Origin: Telmatactis stephensoni
Taxonomy: Eukaryota > Cnidaria > Anthozoa > Actiniaria > Isophelliidae
DNA: 64,000 bases
Assembly (NCBI GenBank): GCA_029948255.1
Contig: JALIZF010001640.1
Span: 62,001 to 126,000, forward strand
Reading direction: 5' to 3'
A program made the translations under genes and the position numbers. Shown piece by piece: positions 35,881 to 44,900 of this stretch. The notes under the pieces were generated by a model. That model saw only the letters and a list, made by a program, of their open reading frames with translations. It searched no databases and was not told where the DNA came from. Positions within the stretch are counted from its first letter, which is position 1. Every line of letters begins with the position of its first letter.

Positions 35881-36726
35881 TTAATACCGAAAACATCGTT
35901 TCAAACGCTCAGTGCCGATGCTTGGCAACATGAAATCATGTCCACGTTTGCGTAGTTGCACATTTCTCTTTGGTGGAAGCAGTTCATGAAGAGCGTGTGT
36001 CTTGTCGTCTATGATTTTCGCCCATAGATGTTGATCTTTTTCCCGAAGAAAGTCCACAATTGAAAACTCTCGAGACACATACATAGCCAAATCTATACGC
36101 GTGATGGAACAGTTTGTCAATTTGACTTAGATATTTGGTTTAATACGCAGAGCCCCCGACCTCGAGACCTAAAACCAGGAGGGAAACAATTAAACAATGG
36201 AAAAACAGATTTAGCTGCGTGGCAGAGAAACCGTAGTACTTGTAAACACGCATTACGTACTGCTGCTAGCTTTCATTCCTGATTAGGTCATCCCAATGCA
36301 TGTACCAATCATTCTGGTTTTCTTGGAGGGTGATGCTAAGAATTTTAGACGTTTTTTTACGAGTAATTGAGGGTAAGGGATCTAGTAAAGCATGTGATGA
36401 ATTACCTCGATCGAACAACTATCTCCCACGTTTTCCTGAAGTTTAACCCGCGCCCAATCGATAATTGATTGTGTTTGAGCCACCGAGGAGTCACTGGTTT
36501 TGGTTGTTTTGTTGCTTAAGGTGATGTCGTCAGCATATTTCACTATTTGGTTTGATGAGTAGACAGGCTTGATGTCATTTATCATGACAAAGAAAAGAAC
36601 AGGTCCTAACACTGTTCCTTGAGGAACCCCACGGTTTATATCAGGATACTCAGTCTCGATTCCATCCACTACAAAAGTTAGAAAAATCCGGCGAAGCAAT
36701 AACTTCAGGACAAACAAGGTGCTCAA
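35881..36726 (-). pseudogene. Non-LTR retrotransposon (LINE) reverse transcriptase fragment
   Basis: The first part (36726-36382) reads DINRGVPQGTVLGPVLFFVM and VKYADDITLS, the reverse transcriptase core with the YADD catalytic box. The second part (36120-35881) reads HALHELLPPKRNVQLRKRGH and TERLKRCF, typical of the C-terminal end of CR1/Jockey-type LINE proteins. The order and strand fit one degraded copy. Frames are broken in between and the 5' end is missing. It stops at a perfect hairpin (36712-36782). Confidence 0.75.
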
Positions 36727-36782
36727 TGTCTAAACATTTACCATTAATGGTAAATGTTTAGACATATTGAGCACCTTGTTTA
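36712..36782. repeat. Near-perfect 70-bp hairpin
   Basis: AAACAAGGTGCTCAATGTCT and its inverse flank a central TTACCATTAATGGTAA palindrome; there is only about one mismatch. It abuts the reverse transcriptase fragment. Confidence 0.85.
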
Positions 36783-37084
36783 AAATGTTCGAGCCTTTTG
36801 CACGATGCATGGTAACCTGTACCAAAATGAAGGGTTGCAAAATTGGCGATGTCTGAACTGCTTGAAGTCACCAGCTACGATAATAAAGAGGTTATAAGCA
36901 TTGAAGACAAAGACGAAGACGAGTTTCCGTTGATGCGACATTCTAATTTTACAAAAAGAAAGTGATTTTTAAAAGTAACGAACACAATTTATAAAATATT
37001 TGAGATATAACGCGCGCGCTGATTGGCTGGCTACCATGTTTATATCAGAGGACAGAGACATGGCTCGCTCAAAAAACGTCGAAA

Positions 37085-37290
37085 ACATTTTATAAAAGCA
37101 ATATAAAACGATCGCTTATGTCTCTGTACTGCGATATAAACACTCTCAGTCTGGAAGATGTAGAGCACTCGAAAAGCAAGAGAAACACTCGGCTACGCCT
37201 CGTGTTCCTAATCTTGCTTTTCTCTTGCTCTACATCTTCCATCGTGTTTATATCACAGAACAGAGACATGCGCGCGCGTTTTATATTCCT
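37085..37290. mobile_element. Foldback element 1
   Basis: The left arm (TATGTCTCTGTACTGCGATA then TAAACAC and GGAAGATGTAGAGCA) is inverted on the right (TGCTCTACATCTTCC then GTGTTTATATCACAGAACAG). The loop also pairs partly (AAAGCAAGAGAAACACG). Non-coding. Confidence 0.75.
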
Positions 37291-37329
37291 TAAATATAAT
37301 CTGAGAACCCTTGAAATGTAGCTGGTATG

Positions 37330-37604
37330 CAAGAGACCATAATACTAAGAGAGCGAAGCTCAGTATTGATTGCCATGTTCGTGGCGGCTAAGGCTATTTT
37401 TAGTAACTTCGCCATCGCGCGCGCAAGGCACTTAAACAATAGAATTCAAACGGTCCCTTCCGCGCGCACGCCAAAAAGCAAATTCTATTGGTTGAGGGCC
37501 TTGCGCGCGCGACTGGCGAAGTTACTAAAAATAGCCTTAGCCGCCACGAACATGGCACAGACATCAATACTGAGCTTCGCTCTCTTAGTATTATGGTCTC
37601 TTGT
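37330..37604. mobile_element. Foldback element 2 with arms over 100 bp
   Basis: CAAGAGACCATAATACTAAG at the left is inverted at the right end. The match runs through AGAGCGAAGCTCAGTATTGA, GCCGCCACGAACATGGC and AGTTACTAAAAATAGCC to CGCGCGCAAGGC. The ORFs seen here on both strands are artefacts of the inverted repeat. Confidence 0.85.
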
Positions 37605-38097
37605 GGTATGTCAGTACTAGCGAATGGGGGTGAGTTCTCCAAAATTTGCTCTATTTTTTGCATTAATTCCCTGTCGATAAATATTGTTTAAAAATTACTT
37701 TAGTTTATGTAGTAGGTCATGAAGTATTATGTATCCATGATAGACTCAATATTACTTTGAAGCACACTAGCTTTCTGCTTTTTTATACTACCTGTTTCGG
37801 CATGTTTCACGTCCAGTTCCAGCCGTAGTTTTGTGTGACTTGATTTTGTTTTTTGATTTGACCGGAAATACCCCACAAATTAATAGGCCTCAAACAGAAA
37901 AAAAAACCTTTTTAACGAATCCTAGATAGTGAAAGTGTACATTTTGAAGGCTCTTTGGCATTCTTGCCATCGGAAAATTAATGAATTTTACTCCAAAATC
38001 GTTCGACCAAAAACGAATCCCGACGTGCCACATATCCATGCATATTATAGAGGATATTACACGGTGGCGCGAAGATATGGAGCCAGTATGAAGATAT

Positions 38098-38238
38098 GCA
38101 GATTTCGTATGAGTGTGAAACGGTCCGCGCCGTGCCGTAACCGTGTCAGTGCCGTGGTCTCTATAGAAACATTCGAAATTCCTGCCGTAACCGTACCGTG
38201 ACCGTGTGGTGTTGTTTTCACAGTCCGTACGAAATCTA
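38098..38238. mobile_element. MITE family A, copy 4
   Basis: The ends are GCAGATTTCGTATGAGTGTG and GTCCGTACGAAATCT, with the interior GCCGTAACCGTG and TATAGAAACATTCGAAAT of this family. It lies about 200 bp upstream of the WD40-SOCS gene, so it may sit in that promoter. Confidence 0.8.
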
Positions 38239-38440
38239 CTCTATGTCCGTTCTGATCACCGCGCGCTTCAGGGGAAACGAATGATTAAAATACTATATTG
38301 GGATTCCTGTGGTGCGAAGATTGGGACTAGTTTCGTTCGAAAGAACAACACTTCAACAGCTGATGAATGGCGTCGTAAAAATCTGATATTCGAAGTCGAT
38401 AAATGCTTGCTTCAGAAAAAGGAAATGTGTTGTCTCGACT

Positions 38441-39724
38441 ATGGAGACACATTACTGTCCCGTGTATAGGTCATACAGAGCCAAAGGACAGTCTCTTGCA
38501 CCTCCATTCACTCTTGTACATCGTTTAGAACATTCGGTTGGCTCCAGTGAACAGCTTCGTGTCACTGCTTGTAGTTTCTGCGTTAACGATGACTCAAATA
38601 TTATAACTCAGACAACATTTACAACGCCTGCAATTGTTAATCGTGCATTCAGAGCTGGCTTTGTGCAAATATGGAATCTGATGGACGTCTCAGAAGGTCA
38701 TGATGACAGTCTTTTTACCTATTCCCCTGTACCGGAATTCTCCATGTCACCAAATGGAGACGTGATAGCATCCATTTTAAACAGTGGACTAGGAGTTTTA
38801 TATCTTGTAGAGAAAATGACTGACGATTATGTTAGCCTTGAGCCGTGTAAATTTGAATGTTTATCGAAGATGGGAGCTGAAAACATGAACGGAAGGCCCT
38901 GCTGTTGTGTGTTTTCCCCAGACGGGCTCCTTGCAGTGACACTTAGTGTGGTGTCAACAAACCTTGCATTTGGACGAAGACACCATGAATTATGCCTATG
39001 GCGTGTTAGCGCATCAAAAGTTTTGACAAAGGTGTTGAAAATCATCTGTGAACACCATTTGAAGTCTTTTTCAGGGCAGCCCTACAATTGTATATTTTCA
39101 TGTGATGGTAGCCTTGTTGCCTTCTCAACAGCTCAGGGCCAGTTGTATATTCTGAAAACTGACAGCTTGGATGTATATACTGTGATACAACATGTTGTTC
39201 AAAGAGACAATATCTGCATGTGTTCATTTAATCCTGATGCCCTTAAAACAACACTTAGTGTTTGTTTTTCTGATGGTTTGTTCCAGCTTTGGGGTTTGCA
39301 CCATAAGCAGCCACATTGTGCATTAGAAAAGAACATTGTTACTAATCCAAGCAAAATTAGTGTAATGAAACACAGCCAAGATTACTCCCTGTTAGCTTTT
39401 GGTACAACAACAGGTCAAGTCATCATGTATGATACAGTATACTACAATCACCTTTACACCGTAACATGCAGTGAGCAAATAGAACATGTCTCCTTGGAAG
39501 TTTGTTCTGTGTCTTTCTCCAAGTCCTGTCATGAGCTAATAGTTGGTTACAATGATGGCTGTGCTAGAATATGGCAGTTGCCTCCAAAGATAGATTTACA
39601 ACATTTATGTCGCATGGAAATCCTCCAAATTGTTCCTGAAAATTTGATTTGTAAATTACCTCTCCCTGAATCTCTTAAAGCTTACCTTAAGTTTCAGAGC
39701 ACTTTTAAGATACAAGATGGGTAG
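38441..39724 (+). CDS. WD40-repeat protein with C-terminal SOCS box
   Basis: A single open frame of 427 residues runs from ATG 38441 to TAG 39722. WD-like blades are seen through the body (AGFVQIWNLMD about residue 75; GRPCCCVFSPDGLLAVT; HELCLWRV; YNCIFSCDGSLVAFSTAQGQ; CSVSFSKSCHELIVGYNDGC followed by ARIWQLP). The last 40 residues form a SOCS box: LQHLCRMEILQI, then LICKLPLPESLKAYLKF. SOCS-box proteins bind Elongin B/C and Cullin-5 to ubiquitinate the protein held by the substrate domain, here presumably the WD40 propeller. WSB1/WSB2 have the same layout, but I cannot assign orthology. No intron is visible, so it may be a retrogene or a naturally intronless gene. The frame is intact. Confidence 0.82.
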   Translation: METHYCPVYRSYRAKGQSLAPPFTLVHRLEHSVGSSEQLRVTACSFCVNDDSNIITQTTFTTPAIVNRAFRAGFVQIWNLMDVSEGHDDSLFTYSPVPEFSMSPNGDVIASILNSGLGVLYLVEKMTDDYVSLEPCKFECLSKMGAENMNGRPCCCVFSPDGLLAVTLSVVSTNLAFGRRHHELCLWRVSASKVLTKVLKIICEHHLKSFSGQPYNCIFSCDGSLVAFSTAQGQLYILKTDSLDVYTVIQHVVQRDNICMCSFNPDALKTTLSVCFSDGLFQLWGLHHKQPHCALEKNIVTNPSKISVMKHSQDYSLLAFGTTTGQVIMYDTVYYNHLYTVTCSEQIEHVSLEVCSVSFSKSCHELIVGYNDGCARIWQLPPKIDLQHLCRMEILQIVPENLICKLPLPESLKAYLKFQSTFKIQDG

Positions 39725-41631
39725 GGAGTTGGTGACCACTGTGGCCATATAGGATTGTCTAAACCAGGAGAGCATAACCACAAGACTGAGAATCTGTGTG
39801 CCTTGATAAAAATCTTTGACAGCCAAATTTGATGTTGCTTGGTATTCAAGCTATTTTTAGCTATTAATTTGATTCAAATGCAGTCAGCATGCACTGGTAG
39901 CAAATGCATGGCAAATATTTAGCATATGCGAGTGAATGGTAGTCCATAGCCAAAATGCAGGGCAACATCACGTGACGTGTCTAAGTATTCTGGTTATACA
40001 CTCCTGTCTAATATTACAGGATGATAAGTTTTATAATAACTGACAAGTTTTGATACAATTTGCAATAACTGGTACTAATAGTAATATATTCCCTGATCGC
40101 ATTGTCAAGTATCATTTTCATACATTTGATGGGATGCCTTCTTATTTTATAGTAACAATCATTTTGAAATGAATTTGTAGGCAACAGAAGTGATCACAGG
40201 TCGAGATAAATGTATAAGGGTCAGCACCAATTAGCTGCTTGCTTGTCATTGACAGGTGCTGAAATATTGCCTGAACAATGTGAAATGGCCATAACAGCTT
40301 GCAGCTTAATAAATGTGATACCACAAGAATAGGGACTGGGGAGAGGGGAGTTTCCAGGGGCTTTAGACCCTCCAACCCAAATATTTTTTGAATGCTTCAA
40401 ATGAAAAGTACCTTGGGCACTCAAGACTTCCCTACATGGTCCCGAAGAATTCTGTTAGGAAGCTTCAGAATATTTGAATAAGAAATTTATTGCACAAACA
40501 ATATACTCAGTAAGTCTGACAACCATTTATTTTTGTAAACACTACAAAAACATTTTCCATATGTACTGTAGCAATTAAATCCAACAATCTATGACCTAAC
40601 CAAATAGAATATGTTTTACATGTAACATAGCCCGATTATTAGATGTTGTTGCTCAACCACTGACTGCTTGTAAAGGAATCTGACAAGTGGTCAACAATCA
40701 ACATGTGCATCTGATAATCAGACTGAATGACGGTCATGACTACATGACTACAGATTACATGTACCACTGCCTGGAGAAGCACTGGTGTTATCTAAATCCA
40801 GTTGTGACATAAACTAATATCTTAATGAGTGGGCTTATTAGTCGGTTGGTAAATTAAAAATAATTCTTTTGTAAATATCTATATGTTTATGGTTTGTTAA
40901 AACAAATGTTTTAATAACAATGTCACTATTATAGGTTTTGCTACAAGAAACGTTTTGTAACCTTGTTTGTTGATGGTTATTAGTTTGAGGGTAGTTTTCA
41001 TATCATCTGGAAAAATGTAGTACATTAACCCCAGACTGAAAAGGGTATGACCTATGATGGGATTTATTTGTCAATACCCACCTCTTCCAGGAGTAACAGG
41101 TTACAGAGATTGTAAGGTATAAAGTTGTTGCAGCACACTGCTGTAAGGGTTGCAGCCATTGTGAGGGTTGCAAGGATTATGAGCATTGCATGGGTTGTGA
41201 GCATTGCAGCAATTATGAGCATTGCATGGGTTGTAGTTTAGTAGTGATTATTTTACTGGGCAACAAAAAGGAATAATTGAAGGGTTTGCTGTGAAAATGA
41301 CCTAAGTGATTTTTTGCATAGGAAATAAATCACAAAATAAATCAAAAATATCACTTAGGCCATTTTCACAGGGAACTCTTCAATTATTAGAACAAGTCTA
41401 CAGCATATACAACTTATGAAACTTTTGTCATTACATGAATGACTGAGCTTTGTGCAGGTATCTGTAGTAGTTCAATTTTATCCTTGATTCAATATTTATT
41501 TTCCTTTGTTTTTGTGTATGGTAATGTATGATGATGAGTATACAACAAAGGAAAATAAAACTTGAACCAAGGAACCACAATTTTAAATAAAATTGAAGCC
41601 ACACCACATGACTGCTATAGAACAAATTGGT
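39725..41631. other. Convergent intergenic region between WD40-SOCS and TTLL12-like genes
   Basis: There is no coding frame I can support. A block near 39750-40010 (GAGAGCATAACCACAAGAC..., ending near CATCACGTGACG) has a diverged relative near 45215-45440 in a TTLL12 intron. An imperfect direct repeat of GAGCATTGCATGGGTTGTG lies near 41175-41235. Confidence 0.5.
41269..41391. repeat. Foldback repeat
   Basis: AATAATTGAAGGGTTTGCTG... and TGTGAAAATGACCTAAGTGA are inverted at the right (TCACTTAGGCCATTTTCACA ... TTCAATTATT). The two arms are about 42 bp around a short loop. Confidence 0.75.
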
Positions 41632-41988
41632 GAATAACTAAGTGTTCACACATGAAGTGATCCCTCAAGTGCTCATACATCATGTCAAAACCTGCCATTG
41701 CTTAGCTGCATCCACAATAAAGTCAGCCATCAGACAGATGTCACCATGGTTACATCATTTCCTGCCTTCTTATAAGAATCTTTGTCAGCATACATTAAAA
41801 AGAGAACTTGAATAACTAAGTGTTCACACATGAAGTGATCCCTCAAGTGCTCATACATCATGTCAAAACCTGCCATTGCTTAGCTGCATCCACAATAAAG
41901 TCAGCCATCAGACAGATGTTACCATAGTTACATGATTTCCTGCCTTCTTATAAGAATCTTTGTCTGCATACATTAAAAAGAGAACTTC
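41632..41988. repeat. Tandem duplication (178-bp period) of the TTLL12 3' end
   Basis: Two copies meet at about 41810 and share long exact blocks (GAATAACTAAGTGTTCACAC; TTCTTATAAGAATCTTTGTC). The right copy contains the last codons and stop of the TTLL12-like gene. The left copy lies in the downstream DNA, so the gene is unaffected. Confidence 0.9.
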
Positions 41989-44900
41989 TTTTGCAACCTG
42001 GTCATTAGCAAATGATGGAACTGCATCAACACCAGTTATAAGAACTGACATGTCTTCCTTGATGATGACATCCACTCCATAAACAGCTGACAATGTGCCT
42101 TGGGTTTGTTCTTGACTTGTGGTCTTTCTTGGAGCAGACAAACTAGATGAAACTGCCACAAACAGCTCTAGAATATGGGTGTAAATGATTTGCTGAAGTT
42201 CTACCCAGGTTTGCTTGCATCTTGGTGTGTAATTTTTCTCAAAGTTTTTCACAAAGTCTTGGAATGTTTCTTCATCTTGTTTAGTTATGTCATCAGTGGT
42301 AGTTAAAAGCATGCTGGAGTCATACTCATCAATAGGAGCCAAAGCATTAAATGGTTTGGGGGTCTTCCTGATGTTAGGTGTGTTGTGGATGAGGAGTTCT
42401 AGTGGCTTGAGTTTAGGGACTAACACAGAGTACTGAAGAACAAAGTGTTTCTTATGGGAGAGAGCACCAGTGATGTGAACTAACATAAAAATGAAATTAC
42501 TATTAGTACACATACATGAGACAGAGAGCAAAACTTAATAGTATCCACATAGGAATATAGTTGGCTTAATCACGATCATTTGACTGACAAATTTGAGGCT
42601 GACCTACAATATTGTACAGTACACAAGGGGAAGATGAAACAAGTGTCTGATAATGTAGTGGATCAAAATATAAATACTTAGAAATCACTTAACCGACTTG
42701 GCCATAAACAAATTTTTTTTACAATAAATCTCATAAATTCTTTGGTATCAATATCATTTAAAAACATTTAACCATAAATTCTTTAGTATCAATTCAAACC
42801 TTTAGACAAGAAATGTCCTTTTACACAATTGTCAGTCTAGTAAAAGTGATTACTTACATTCAGATGCCACAAGTGGACAAGTCTCTCCAAGTCTAATAAT
42901 CCTCCGCAAATCACTGCTGACTACTGGTTTAAAATGGAAGTCATTAGGGTTTGCTGATCTTACAATCCACATGGCAGACAATCCCTTCATGTAATGCTCT
43001 ACACAAAAAGCAGGCAACTGTGATCGAAGGTTGAAGGATGTGGGATACCATGGCACCTAATAAACATACATGTCAGTATTAATCAGAATGCAACCTTACA
43101 GGAGGAGTGGGTTTCTCATGCTTTCTTTTCAATGCAGAGTCACACATCATGCTACAGTATAGTCAGAAAGTGTTCAGATTAATCCAAACAAATGCATAGT
43201 TATTTATTTCAGTTAAAATTAATGACATCTAACCATAATTATACCATTTAGTATGAAATAAATAAATAAATAAATTAGGAGTAGCTCATCACCCTTCCTT
43301 GCAGCCAAGTGCTGAATTACGAAGGGCGCAGCTCGATCAACGTGATCGAGTCGAAGGTTTACAAGGGCGCTTTCATTACGAGACAATTGAACAATCACAC
43401 ATTTACATACAAATTTACATACACATACACATAGCAGCCACCATATGACTCATGTTTGATCACGGAACACAGCTTAGATCGAAACTAGTTCGTTTTTACT
43501 GCGTGAGGAAAAACCGGAGAACCCAGAGAAAAAACCCTCGAAGCAGGGAGGAGAACGAACAAGAAACTCAAGCCAAGTGATGCTTCATCCGGGGATTGAA
43601 CGAGGGACCACAGCGGTGACAGACCGGCGCTCTCACCGCTCGGCCACCCTTGCTTCCCTAAGCAAGGAAGGAAAATATAATCAGTTTGTTTAATGCTCAA
43701 AATAATACAATATCAGTTACTCCAACAATACATGTAATTTGGCAGAAATTATTACAACATCTAACTTGAATGGATTAATCATTGAGGAAATATTGCTAAG
43801 TAGCATGAAATTCATGGATTCAGTGAAATAACCAACAAAGAGTTCTTTAAAATCCACACTGGTCCCCCAAGTGCTGTATAATAATAAAATAGATGTAATC
43901 CTTATACTACGTTCATTGTCTGATCCTCATCACTCAAAATTTAAATATCAAAAGCATTTGAGCAGCAATGCTCTTTAGCAGCTATGGATCTGCAAAGATC
44001 TGCAAGAATGATGATCTGCGAGGATCCACAAAAGCAGTAGACAATCTGCAGCAAAAATGATGCGTCAGCTTTGATGCAGCATGAGTATAGCCACAGGTAA
44101 TGGCTCCTGCATGGCTTAGGGGCACCCCATCCATGCAAGAGACTTCTGGCCAGCATGCCTTAATTTTAACTTTGCCTAAATTTCATTTAGCCATATCTAC
44201 ACAAAACACTAAGCAGCATATAGAAAGTTACCCCATTTAAAGTGAATCATAATTCACAACGTTAACATGAGACAAAAGAATGTCTTTCTAAAATGACACC
44301 CAGCTTCTCTTATGTAAACTGTCTGAAAAAGTCCAAGGTTAATTTTCATATCTCACCTGACCCAGCTTTTTAGTTAACATTCTTGACAGTACATCTCGTC
44401 TTGTTAAAAAGTCATCTCCACTCAAGTAATTGACCTTTTGTGATTCACTCACTGTCGGCAAGGCCTTGTCTACCCATACTGCAGTAGCATCATCAGGATG
44501 TGTAGCAAAATGGCCACCAAGACTGCTTAAAATAGACTTAATTTTATCATACTTTTCACCAACATAAAACTTTTCTGGAAGTTTCAACTCAGATGAGGAT
44601 GTTTTCTGCATCTCTGATACCAGGGGTTCTATCTTAACTTGAAAGTTAGAGGGACTTCCAGTTGAGATTGATTTAGAATAGTCTTGTAAGAAAGATCTTG
44701 GATATTCCTCTGGCATTTCCAGTAAACAGGCTAGCAATCTGGCTTCCTTTTGCATAGGAATTTCCCCAGGGGTAAGAGAAGGACAAAAGTCTCTGGTACA
44801 GACACCACCCTTTTCTATGTCAGCAACTGGCCAAACGAGAGAATAAAAAACACCAGTCACAGCATAGGCAAATGGAGCACACCTCATGTTTGGACTAGAA

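Noticed and set aside
37327..37691. Several ORFs on both strands
   Set aside because: They are mirror images created by the long inverted repeat at 37330-37604.
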